A stretch of DNA of 6,595 bases from an uncultured Verrucomicrobiota bacterium (GCA_946615875.1 CAMOIK010000111.1:1-6595), one strand, 5' to 3'; shown: positions 1 to 6,485, numbered from the stretch's first letter. Numbers and translations: made by a program. Notes: generated from the letters alone by a model not told the origin.

Positions 1-465
1 GACGGCACGTGGACGCTCGGCGGCTCCGCCGCCCCGGCGAACGACGCGACGATCTCTGTAGCCTCCGGCACGCTCGCCTTCGCCGCCGAAGACGCCGCCG
101 CCGGCGTCGCGCTCTCCTTCGCTGACGGCGCGGCCCTCGGCGCAGTGTGCCGCGCCGACGCCTCCGCCGGGTATGCGGGGCGTGGCGTCGTGCTCACGAA
201 CGGATTGAATGTCGCCGGTGCGGTCCTGCCGGTCCGTCTGAACGCGCCGGGCCGCGCCAAGGACGAGGCGTTCGACATGGCGGTGTTCACTGCGCCGGAG
301 GCGACGGTGGACGCGCTCTTGCCTAAGCTTTCCGGCTCCGTGCCCGGCAGAGGCAATGCCATCGTCAAGTTTTCGGCGTCTGACGCGTTCGAACTGGGCG
401 GCGTCGCAGTGAAGACCGTCTCAGCCGCCGTCACTGCGCCCGGCATGTTGATCATCGTCCGGTGA
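1..465 (+). CDS. C-terminal part of a repetitive surface/secreted protein (autotransporter beta-strand-repeat-like), 5' truncated by the window
   Basis: The reading frame is open from the first base and ends at TGA 463-465, giving 154 codons of a longer gene. The first methionine in view (145) is internal, because the frame upstream has the same composition. The protein is rich in Ala, Gly, Val, Ser and Thr, with short alternating hydrophobic strands such as WTLGGSA, ATISVASGTLAFA and GRGVVLTNGLNVAGAV. This resembles the autotransporter-associated beta-strand repeats of large exported proteins in Verrucomicrobia, Lentisphaerae and Kiritimatiellota. It ends in a hydrophobic strand, GMLIIVR. 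I see no outer-membrane beta-barrel, sortase signal or PEP-CTERM motif, so the mode of surface attachment is unknown. A role in adhesion or surface structure is inferred from composition only. The next gene starts 33 bases downstream on the same strand, so co-transcription is possible. Confidence 0.7.
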   Translation, partial: DGTWTLGGSAAPANDATISVASGTLAFAAEDAAAGVALSFADGAALGAVCRADASAGYAGRGVVLTNGLNVAGAVLPVRLNAPGRAKDEAFDMAVFTAPEATVDALLPKLSGSVPGRGNAIVKFSASDAFELGGVAVKTVSAAVTAPGMLIIVR

Positions 466-485
466 CGGACGGCAAATTATTCGAT

Positions 486-492
486 AGGAGGG
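486..492 (+). promoter_or_regulatory. Strong Shine-Dalgarno that selects the start of the hydrolase-lyase gene
   Basis: AGGAGGG precedes two adjacent in-frame ATG codons at 496 and 499. Counted from the AGGAGG core (486-491), the spacer is 4 bases to the first ATG and 7 to the second. The second start (499) is therefore preferred. The choice changes the protein by one residue and leaves the signal peptide intact. Confidence 0.7.
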
Positions 493-498
493 TAGATG

Positions 499-3400
499 AT
501 GAAGGCAATCAGGAGTTTCCTGTCTGCGGCGGTGGCGCTTGCGGCGATTTCGCCGGTGTTCGGCGGCGTGCGGCTCTTCCCGTCGGACTGCGGCCAGTGG
601 AAGGCGAGGCCTGGGACGCAGATCGGCGAGATGGAGAACGGCGCGATAGCGGTGTCGTGCGACGGCACCTACGGCTGGCCTGGCGTGGAACTGCACCCCA
701 AGGGTTTGGAGGCGTGGAACCTGTCGCGCGACGGCACTCTGGAGGTTGTCGTGAGCAACATGGGCGCGCGAGCGGAGCTGCTTTCCGTCGATGTGATGCC
801 GAAAGGCGCGCCGCGCGAAAAGCTTCTCGCGCGCAGTTCGCTCGTTCCGCCCGGCGCCGCCCGCCTCATTTCCGTGCAGCTGGCGGATGCGCGCATCCTC
901 ACCGACGAGCCGGTGAAGCTCGAGCGGATGCGCGGGACTGTTGGATCGGTGCGTGAAACGAGGCTGGACTATTCGCGGACGGTGCGCGTCGAGGTGTTCC
1001 AGTGCCAGCCCAACGCGAAGCACCCTCTGAAGTTCGCGGTGCTTGACGTCCGCACACGTTTCGAGGCGGCGACGCCGAAGGTGGTGCCAGCGGCGGACTT
1101 CTTTCCGTTCTGCGACAGATACGGCCAGCTGAAGCATCTTGAATGGCCGGGCAAGATACACTCTGACGAAGAGCTCGCCGCCTCGCTCCGTGAAGAGGAG
1201 GAATGGCTGCGCGAACAGTGGCGCGGACCAGTCGCGGACATCGACATGTATGGCGGCTGGAAGGGCGGCCCCAGGCTGAAGGCGACGGGGTTTTTCCGCA
1301 CCGAGAAGGTTGATGGACGGTGGTGGCTGGTGGACCCCGAAGGCCACGTCTTCTTCTCCCTCGGCGTCACGTGCATATACCCGACCATGGATACGATCGT
1401 CGATGGACGCGAGAAATACTTCGAGTGGCTGCCGGACACCCTGCCGCCGAGCTGGGACAACCCGAAGATGAAGGTCGTCAAGTTCATGGAGCTGAACTAC
1501 GAGCGCAAATACGGCAGCGCCTGGCGCGAGCGCTTCGTCGATACCGTGCACCGGCGCCTCCGCGCATGGGGAATGAACACGCTGGGCAACTGGACGCCGC
1601 GATACGTGCAGGCTCCGCGCCGCACCCCATACGTCGCCACGCTCGACTGCTCCTCGGGCACGCGCCTGAAATTCAGCGGGAAGAAAGGCTTTGGCCGCCA
1701 CATGCCCGACGTGTATTCGCCGCAGTTCGCCGCCGACGTCCGCGCTGGGCTTGAGAAGCTCGCCGCGCAGATCAAGGACGATCCATGGTGCATCGGCGTC
1801 TTCGTCGATAACGAGCTGGCGTGGGATTCGCCTGACAATCCCGGCGAGGCTGCGGAGAAGTATTTCTCGACCGTCGCGGCGGCGTTCAGGGAGGTGCTGC
1901 CAAACCACCTTTACCTCGGATGCCGCTTTGCATGGGGCGGCGAGGACGTGTGGCGTGCGGCCGCGCGACACTGCGATGTGGTGAGCTTCAACTTCTACGA
2001 GCGCCGCCCCACGAAGGATCTGCCGCCGGACGCCGAAGACAAGCCCGTCATCGTCGGAGAGTTCCATTTCGGCGCGCTCGACAGGGGTATGCTCAACACC
2101 GCGTGCGCCGCGACGTTCAACCAGGACGAGCGGGCGCAGTGCTTCAAGGACTACGTGAACGCCTGTCTGGACAATCCTCGCTTCGTCGGCTGCCATTGGT
2201 TCCAGTACACCGACCAGTCGCTGACCGGGCGCTACGACGGCGAGAACTTCCAGTGCGGGTTCGTGTCCGTGTGCGACGTGCCGTATCGTGAGCTTGTGGA
2301 AGCGTGCCGCGCCACCGCCGCCGCGATGTACCGGCGGCATATGGCCGCGCCGCCGCCCGCGCTCGCGCCGGTCCGCCCGCACCCGCGCCTCTTCGCGGAC
2401 TCTGACGCTTTCAAGGCCGCGAAGACCAGGCTGAATGCAGACGCGGCTGGACGCGCCGCGCTCGCCCGTCTTGCCGAACGGGCGCAAACCTTCATGCAAA
2501 AACCCTTGCTCGAGCGCAAGATGAAGGGGCGGCGAATGCTCGACGTGTCGTGCGCGGCGCTTGACAGAATCTCCACCCTCGCTTTCCTTTGGCGCGTCAC
2601 CGGCGAGCGCCGCTACGCCGAGCGCGCGGCGGACGAGGCTCGCGCCGTGTGCTCCTTCGCCGATTGGAACCCGTCGCACTTCCTGGACGTTGCGGAGATG
2701 ACGCTCGCAGTCGCCATTGCACTGGATTGGCTGGACGACGCGCTTGCACCGGCGGACAAAGAGATGCTCGCCCGCGCCATCGTGGAGAAGGGATTGACGA
2801 TTGGCGACGGCGCCACGCTGCAGTCCGGCTGGTGGGAGTGGTGCGACATCAACTGGAACCAGGTCTGCCACGGCGGTCTCGCGGCCGGCGCGGCGGCAAT
2901 CCGCGAATACCGCCCTGACCTCGCGGAGGCTGTGCTGCGCCGCGCGCGCTTGTGCCTGCCGCTGGCCATGAAAGCCTACGCCGGCGGCAACTTCCCCGAA
3001 GGACCGGCATACTGGAACTACGCCACGACATATACCGCCGTCGCCCTCGCCGTGCTCGAACGCGAGTTCGCCGACGGCGCGGGCGAGCTTTTCGCCGCAG
3101 ACGGCCTCGCCGGCCAAATGGACTACTTGAATGCAGTGACCGGGCCGACCGGTCTGTTCTTCAACTATTCCGATTGCGGCGCAATCCGTCGCCGCCCAAG
3201 CGCCGCCATGTACTATTTCGCCAGGCGGTTCGACCGCGCCGACGCACTGGCCGCATTCGAGACTCCGCTGCTGCTCGCCGGAGGCGATGCTGGCCGCTTC
3301 CAGCCGTTGCTGCTCTTGTGGGGCGCCCCGGCGGCCGGAAGCCCGGCGCGCAGCCACGCGCCGTCGGCGACCGTCCTCGGCGGCGCAAATCCCATTGCGA

Positions 3401-4128
3401 CGCTACGCTCTGGCAATGGCCGCGATGGTTGGTATGTCGGCGTGAAGGGCGGCTCTGCGTCGCTCAGCCATGCGCACATGGATGCCGGATCTTTTGTCCT
3501 CGATGCCGGCGGAACGCGCTGGGCCTGCGACCTGGGCAACGAAGACTATTCGCGTGTCGAAAGCCTGGGGGAGATAGACCTCTGGAACATGCGGCAGGAT
3601 TCGTCGCGCTGGTCGCTCTTCCGGCTGGGGGCGTCCGGCCACAACACAATCACGATCGACGGAGCGCGGCAGCGCGTGGACGCTTGCGCCGCCGTGTCGT
3701 CCGTGCCGCCCGCCCGGGGGGAATGCGGCGCGGTCGAGATTGATCTTTCGCCGCTGTATCCCGGCGCTTCTCGCGTGACGCGGCGCTTCGGCCTGTCTGC
3801 GGGCGCGCTTTCCATCCGCGACGCCGTCGAAGGCGCCAGGCCAGGCGCGGTTGTAGAGTGGGGCATGAATACGACGGCGTCCGTTTCCTCCGTCGGCGGC
3901 GGACGGCTTGTGCTGGAGTCGGCTGTGGAAGCGGGTGTTTCCCCGCGTCGCATGACGGTATATGCGACGTGCGGCGGCGAACCGGTCGAATGGAAGATCG
4001 AACCGCTTGACCATCCGCGCTCAAAGACCGACTCGCCCAATCCAGGCGTCACGCGCATAAGCTTCGGCTGCGCGGCGCTTGCGGACGGCACCGCCAACGT
4101 ATCCGTCACGCTGCGAGAAGACGGTTAG
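499..4128 (+). CDS. Exported two-enzyme fusion: GH50/agarase-like glycoside hydrolase plus heparinase II/III-type polysaccharide lyase
   Basis: This is a 1209-residue protein; numbering is from the ATG at 499. Residues 1 to about 22 look like a signal peptide (basic MKAIR start, hydrophobic core, small residues to VFGG), so it should act outside the cytoplasm. Residues about 25-220 look like a beta-sandwich carbohydrate-binding or GH50-type N-terminal domain. Residues about 230-605 resemble the GH50/agarase-like clan-A (beta/alpha)8 barrel. The entry motif WWLVDPEG (275-282) is followed by FFSLG, then the Asn-Glu pair N438-E439 (predicted acid/base), and E521 in VGEFHF (predicted nucleophile). 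A Pro-rich linker (about 616-629) leads to a heparinase II/III-like lyase. There, H791 (NWNQVCHGG), Y838 or Y841 (PEGPAYWNY) and H991 fit the catalytic set, and H993, D1011 and H1048 fit the zinc site known from heparinase II. The substrate is unknown; a uronate-containing glycan is inferred. The family calls are by motif, and the exact GH and PL families are unverified. Confidence 0.85.
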   Translation: MKAIRSFLSAAVALAAISPVFGGVRLFPSDCGQWKARPGTQIGEMENGAIAVSCDGTYGWPGVELHPKGLEAWNLSRDGTLEVVVSNMGARAELLSVDVMPKGAPREKLLARSSLVPPGAARLISVQLADARILTDEPVKLERMRGTVGSVRETRLDYSRTVRVEVFQCQPNAKHPLKFAVLDVRTRFEAATPKVVPAADFFPFCDRYGQLKHLEWPGKIHSDEELAASLREEEEWLREQWRGPVADIDMYGGWKGGPRLKATGFFRTEKVDGRWWLVDPEGHVFFSLGVTCIYPTMDTIVDGREKYFEWLPDTLPPSWDNPKMKVVKFMELNYERKYGSAWRERFVDTVHRRLRAWGMNTLGNWTPRYVQAPRRTPYVATLDCSSGTRLKFSGKKGFGRHMPDVYSPQFAADVRAGLEKLAAQIKDDPWCIGVFVDNELAWDSPDNPGEAAEKYFSTVAAAFREVLPNHLYLGCRFAWGGEDVWRAAARHCDVVSFNFYERRPTKDLPPDAEDKPVIVGEFHFGALDRGMLNTACAATFNQDERAQCFKDYVNACLDNPRFVGCHWFQYTDQSLTGRYDGENFQCGFVSVCDVPYRELVEACRATAAAMYRRHMAAPPPALAPVRPHPRLFADSDAFKAAKTRLNADAAGRAALARLAERAQTFMQKPLLERKMKGRRMLDVSCAALDRISTLAFLWRVTGERRYAERAADEARAVCSFADWNPSHFLDVAEMTLAVAIALDWLDDALAPADKEMLARAIVEKGLTIGDGATLQSGWWEWCDINWNQVCHGGLAAGAAAIREYRPDLAEAVLRRARLCLPLAMKAYAGGNFPEGPAYWNYATTYTAVALAVLEREFADGAGELFAADGLAGQMDYLNAVTGPTGLFFNYSDCGAIRRRPSAAMYYFARRFDRADALAAFETPLLLAGGDAGRFQPLLLLWGAPAAGSPARSHAPSATVLGGANPIATLRSGNGRDGWYVGVKGGSASLSHAHMDAGSFVLDAGGTRWACDLGNEDYSRVESLGEIDLWNMRQDSSRWSLFRLGASGHNTITIDGARQRVDACAAVSSVPPARGECGAVEIDLSPLYPGASRVTRRFGLSAGALSIRDAVEGARPGAVVEWGMNTTASVSSVGGGRLVLESAVEAGVSPRRMTVYATCGGEPVEWKIEPLDHPRSKTDSPNPGVTRISFGCAALADGTANVSVTLREDG

Positions 4129-4141
4129 CAGTTTTGCCTCC

Positions 4142-4168
4142 GCGCAAACCTCTCAAACCCCTCAATCC
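4142..4168. repeat. Three degenerate 9-base tandem units across the stop of the UPF0371 gene
   Basis: The plus strand reads GCGCAAACC (4142-4150), TCTCAAACC (4151-4159) and CCTCAATCC (4160-4168). The first two units differ at 2 positions and the last two at 2 positions. They span the minus-strand TGA (4162-4164) and fill most of the 33 bases between the convergent stop codons. No function is evident. Replication slippage, or the remnant of a longer gene end, is possible. Confidence 0.45.
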
Positions 4169-5172
4169 GCCTTCGCCATGACGGAAAGGGCGCGCGCGAG
4201 CATCTGCATGTCGGCCTGCCCGGCGTCGAAGAGGGCTTTGACGCGCTCGTAGCGTCTGCGGCACTCTTCGCGCGAAGCCGCGCGGACGACCACGTCGTTG
4301 ACGATGCCGCTGGCGATTCTGTTTACGCCCATGTCCGTCGGGCTGCGGTATGGGCACTCTTCGCCCATCATGCGCTCCCATATTTCGCGGAGTATGGGGT
4401 ATGCGTCGATGTCGCGGTTGTAGTTCACGCGCATCTCGCCGTCGTATGCCAGGAAGTGGTGGGGGTCGATCTGGTTTTCGTCGTGAAGGTCGAGGGTGGC
4501 GGCCTCGTAGGCGACGTTGAGCGGATGCATGAGCGGCAGGTTCCAGACGGGGAAGGTTTCGAACTTGGCGTATGCCGCCTTGTTGCCGCGTTTGGCTTCG
4601 TGGTAGAGCATGGTGAGGCAGGTGGCGAACTTGCCGCTGCCCGGGCCGGGTCCTGTGACGACGACGATGGGTTTTTCCGTGGGGATGGGGTCGTTGCGCC
4701 CGTAGCCGTCCTCGCTCACGATCATGTCCAGGTCGTTCGGATAGCCCTTGATGGGGTAGTGGTAGAAGACGGCGACGCCGGCGTCTTCGAGGGTCTTCGC
4801 GAACGCTCTCGCCGTGGGGTGGCCGTCGAAGCGCGTGATCGCCACGCCGCGCACGGAAATTCCGCGTTCTCGCATGGCGTTGACGAGCTTGAGGGTCTCT
4901 TCTTCGTAGGTGGTGCCGTAGTCGGCGCGCTTCTTCTTGGCCTCGATGTCGCCGGCGTATATGCACAGGACGAGTTCCGCCTGGTCGCCGAGGGACTGCA
5001 GGAGGCGCAGTTTCACGTTAGGGTCGTAGCCCGGCAGACAGCGCGCGGCGTGGTTGTCGTTCATCAGCTTGCCGCCGAACTCCAGGTAGAGCTTGCCGTA
5101 TCTGGCGGCGCGACGGCGTATCTCGTCGCTCTGTTCCTCCAGATATTTCTCGTTGTCGAAGCCTGTTTTCAT
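4162..5172 (-). CDS. UPF0371/DUF1846 family protein, short form lacking the usual C-terminal part
   Basis: This 336-residue cytoplasmic protein begins MKTGFDNEKYLEEQS, the typical start of UPF0371 (DUF1846) proteins. That homology sets the start at 5172 rather than a longer open frame to 5223. Other family-like segments are KLYLEFGGKL (27-36), a GPGPGSGK P-loop-like motif (174-181), AKFETFPVWNLPL (202-214), VNYNRDIDAYP (249-259) and SPTDMGVNR (277-285). The family has no settled biochemical role that I know of. The glycine-rich motif suggests nucleotide or phosphate binding, which is inference. Members are usually about 490-500 residues, from memory. This one stops about 150 residues early, just after the DUF1846 N-terminal region, and neither other frame downstream continues the family. 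Its ATG overlaps the stop of the preceding nifU-like gene (ATGA), so the two are probably co-transcribed and translationally coupled. Confidence 0.88.
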   Translation of the reverse strand: MKTGFDNEKYLEEQSDEIRRRAARYGKLYLEFGGKLMNDNHAARCLPGYDPNVKLRLLQSLGDQAELVLCIYAGDIEAKKKRADYGTTYEEETLKLVNAMRERGISVRGVAITRFDGHPTARAFAKTLEDAGVAVFYHYPIKGYPNDLDMIVSEDGYGRNDPIPTEKPIVVVTGPGPGSGKFATCLTMLYHEAKRGNKAAYAKFETFPVWNLPLMHPLNVAYEAATLDLHDENQIDPHHFLAYDGEMRVNYNRDIDAYPILREIWERMMGEECPYRSPTDMGVNRIASGIVNDVVVRAASREECRRRYERVKALFDAGQADMQMLARALSVMAKAD

Positions 5173-5741
5173 GTGTTTGCCTTGTTGATTTCGTCGAGTA
5201 GCTTCTGTATCTTGGGCACGCATCTTCCGCAGCCGCCGCCGGCCTTCGTGAAGTTGGTCACTTCTTCGACCGTGGTGAGCTGGTTTTCGATGATTACGCG
5301 CCGCACTTCGTTCTCCGAGACGTTGTAGCAGGTGCAGAGCGTCTCGTCCTCCAGGTTGCGGTCGGTGTTGTCGCCGGTCTCGTAGTTCTTGATCGCGGCC
5401 TCCATGGCCTCCCGCCCCATCACGGAGCAGTGCATCTTCTGCGGTGGCAGCCCGCCGAGGTAGTCGGCGATCTGCTGGTTGGTGATCTTCTTGGCTTCGT
5501 CGAGCGTCTTGCCGATCACCATCTCGGTAAGTGCCGAGCTGGAGGCGATCGCGCTGGCGCAGCCGAAAGTCTGGAATTTCGCTTCGGCGATCCTGCCGTC
5601 CGGCCCCAGCTTGAACTGGAACTTGAGCGCGTCGCCGCAGGCAAGCGAGCCGACCGTCGCCTCTCCGTCAGGGTTGTCAATCTTGCCGACGTTCCGCGGA
5701 TTGCGGAAGTGGTCCATCATCTTCTCCGAATAGTTCCACAT
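5169..5741 (-). CDS. nifU: NifU-like iron-sulfur cluster assembly scaffold (IscU domain plus BFD-type [2Fe-2S] domain)
   Basis: This 190-residue cytoplasmic protein should assemble Fe-S clusters on its IscU-like domain and pass them to apo-proteins. Residues 1 to about 125 are the scaffold. Its three ligand cysteines are C35 (ACGD, with the conserved D37), C61 (FGCASAIASSS) and C105 (LPPQKMHCSVMG, the NifU-type version of the motif). Residues about 133-186 form the NifU central/BFD-like domain, with C136 and C138 (CTC) and C171 and C174 (CGRC) expected to hold a permanent [2Fe-2S] cluster. The C-terminal Nfu domain of full-length NifU is absent, as in many non-diazotrophic bacteria. The open frame extends upstream to 6170, but that part is antisense to the peroxidase gene. 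The start at 5741 matches the conserved MWNYSEKMMDHFRNPRNVG and has an AAGGA site 6 bases upstream. No cysteine desulfurase gene lies in the window. It is the first gene of a two-gene operon. Confidence 0.95.
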   Translation of the reverse strand: MWNYSEKMMDHFRNPRNVGKIDNPDGEATVGSLACGDALKFQFKLGPDGRIAEAKFQTFGCASAIASSSALTEMVIGKTLDEAKKITNQQIADYLGGLPPQKMHCSVMGREAMEAAIKNYETGDNTDRNLEDETLCTCYNVSENEVRRVIIENQLTTVEEVTNFTKAGGGCGRCVPKIQKLLDEINKANT

Positions 5742-5747
5742 GGCCTG

Positions 5748-5752
5748 TCCTT
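5748..5752 (-). promoter_or_regulatory. Shine-Dalgarno of the nifU-like gene
   Basis: The minus strand reads AAGGA, then six bases, then ATG at 5741. This supports the start chosen by homology over the longer open frame. Confidence 0.65.
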
Positions 5753-5767
5753 GTCCTTTGCGGGCGC

Positions 5768-5784
5768 ATATTATACCATAATAT
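5768..5784. promoter_or_regulatory. Perfect 7-3-7 AT-rich palindrome over the nifU -10 element (candidate operator)
   Basis: ATATTAT (5768-5774), spacer ACC, then ATAATAT (5778-5784) is an exact inverted repeat in an otherwise GC-rich sequence. It covers the whole minus-strand -10 hexamer, so a bound protein would block RNA polymerase. AT-rich dyads are typical of Fur/PerR-type and some Fe-S regulators, but the 7-3-7 geometry is not the classical 7-1-7 Fur box, so no regulator is named. Confidence 0.45.
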
Positions 5785-5799
5785 CCGCGAGGCGGGCAA
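5770..5799 (-). promoter_or_regulatory. Promoter of the nifU-UPF0371 operon (extended -10)
   Basis: On the minus strand, TATAAT (5775-5770) is preceded by TGG, giving an extended -10 TGGTATAAT. TTGCCC (5799-5794) lies 18 bases upstream as a 4/6 match to -35. Transcription would start near 5763, about 20 bases before the ATG and upstream of the AAGGA site, which is an ordinary leader. Confidence 0.65.
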
Positions 5800-5807
5800 C
5801 CGCCACG
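5788..5807. repeat. Short GC-rich inverted repeat between the divergent promoters
   Basis: GGCGG (5791-5795), loop GCAA, CCGCC (5800-5804). Two further pairs flank it after one mismatch on each side. It covers the predicted nifU -35. It could be a small operator or chance in GC-rich DNA. Confidence 0.25.
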
Positions 5808-5828
5808 TCGCCCCCGTCTCTCCTTGAA

Positions 5829-5839
5829 TATGGTATAAT
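5829..5839 (+). promoter_or_regulatory. Extended -10 promoter of the peroxidase gene, giving an almost leaderless mRNA
   Basis: TATGGTATAAT contains TGGTATAAT, a perfect -10 hexamer (5834-5839) with the extended TGn. No convincing -35 is seen at the usual distance (5811-5816 is C-rich), and an extended -10 can work without one. A start 6-8 bases downstream falls at 5845-5847, right at the ATG at 5847. The same 11 bases occur on the opposite strand in the nifU promoter. Confidence 0.65.
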
Positions 5840-5846
5840 GTCCGCC

Positions 5847-6485
5847 ATGAAGACACCAATGGCCATGGCGTGCGCGGTGCTGGCGCTTGTATGCTCCGCC
5901 GCCGCGCCGGAAAAAGGAGAAACAAAGATGCAGGAAGACGGCGTTTACCGTTTCACGGTGAAAGACCGCAAGGGCGGCGAGGTCTCGCTTGCCGACTACC
6001 GCGGGAAGGTGCTGCTGATCGTCAATACCGCCACGCGCTGCGGCTTCACACCGCAGTATGATGAACTGGAGGCGATATACGAGCGCCACAAGGCGCGCGG
6101 TTTCGAAGTGCTGGATTTCCCCTGCAACCAGTTCGGACAGCAGGCGCCGGGCTCGGCGGACGAGATACACTCGTTCTGCGTGATGAAGTTCAACACAGCG
6201 TTTCCGCGCTTTGCCAAAGTCGAGGTCAATGGCGAGAACGCCTCGCCGCTTTTCAGGTTTCTGACGGCGAGCGCGGGTTTCAAGGGCTTTCCGCAGGATG
6301 GCAAACTCGCCCCCTTGCTGGAGAAGATGCTGGCGGAAGCCGACCCGGATTATGCCAGCAAACCATCGATAAAGTGGAATTTTACGAAGTTTCTCGTCGG
6401 CAAGGACGGGAAGGTGCTCAGACGTTTCGAGCCAACCGCCCCAATGGCCGACGTCGAGGCGGCCATCGTTTCAGCCTTGGACTGA
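5847..6485 (+). CDS. Glutathione-peroxidase-family thiol peroxidase, probably with an N-terminal signal peptide
   Basis: This is a 212-residue protein from the ATG at 5847. The family reduces hydrogen peroxide and organic or lipid hydroperoxides; bacterial cysteine forms usually use thioredoxin rather than glutathione. The catalytic set is visible: C65 (NTATRCGFTPQY, cysteine not selenocysteine), Q99 (FPCNQFGQQ) and W177-N178 (KWNFTKFLV). C93 is the conserved cysteine of FPCNQFG; whether it serves as the resolving residue here is uncertain. NGENASPLFRFL (128-139) is also family-typical. Residues 1 to about 20 (MKTPMAMACAVLALVCSAAA) look like a signal peptide, implying export. However, no Shine-Dalgarno precedes 5847, while AAGGAG sits 8 bases before an in-frame ATG at 5928 that would give a 185-residue cytoplasmic enzyme. 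The upstream ATG at 5838 overlaps the -10 and is unlikely. The gene is divergent from the nifU-like operon. The family call is secure; the start and location are not. Confidence 0.92.
   Translation: MKTPMAMACAVLALVCSAAAPEKGETKMQEDGVYRFTVKDRKGGEVSLADYRGKVLLIVNTATRCGFTPQYDELEAIYERHKARGFEVLDFPCNQFGQQAPGSADEIHSFCVMKFNTAFPRFAKVEVNGENASPLFRFLTASAGFKGFPQDGKLAPLLEKMLAEADPDYASKPSIKWNFTKFLVGKDGKVLRRFEPTAPMADVEAAIVSALD
5914..5919 (+). promoter_or_regulatory. Internal Shine-Dalgarno for an alternative start at 5928 in the peroxidase gene
   Basis: AAGGAG lies 8 bases before the in-frame ATG at 5928, just after the predicted signal peptide. It is the best ribosome-binding site near this gene, and initiation there would give a peroxidase without the leader. 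Confidence 0.5.

Noticed and set aside
421..3357. A 978-codon open frame on the minus strand opposite the hydrolase-lyase gene
   Set aside because: It is antisense to a gene with clear domains and catalytic motifs. Its translation is Arg/His/Ala/Val-rich with no recognisable domain, which is the usual shadow frame in GC-rich DNA.
4131..4149. Hairpin terminator between the convergent hydrolase-lyase and UPF0371 genes
   Set aside because: GTTTTGC and GCAAAC can pair for only six bases with a bulge, and no T-tract follows, so it is too weak to call.
4106..4966. Minus-strand open frame overlapping the UPF0371 gene and ending in Gly-Leu-Arg repeats, considered as a frameshifted continuation of that protein
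   Set aside because: Its translation is Arg-rich shadow sequence. The tail past the UPF0371 stop is only about 20 residues and does not resemble the missing C-terminal domain.
5430..5846. Upstream extension of the peroxidase frame
   Set aside because: It runs antisense through nifU and the divergent promoter region. The family domain and signal peptide start only after 5847.
5847..5910. Lipoprotein signal (lipobox) in the peroxidase leader
   Set aside because: The residues before Cys16 are Ala-Leu-Val. A lipobox needs Gly, Ala or Ser next to the cysteine, so an ordinary type I signal peptide is more likely.
6039..6041. Selenocysteine at the peroxidase active site
   Set aside because: The codon is TGC (cysteine, C65), not an in-frame TGA, so this is the cysteine form of the family.
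5742..6170. N-terminal extension of the NifU-like protein up to 6170
   Set aside because: The extension is antisense to the peroxidase gene and crosses the nifU promoter. NifU proteins begin at the conserved MWNYSEKMMDHFRNPRN, which has its own Shine-Dalgarno.
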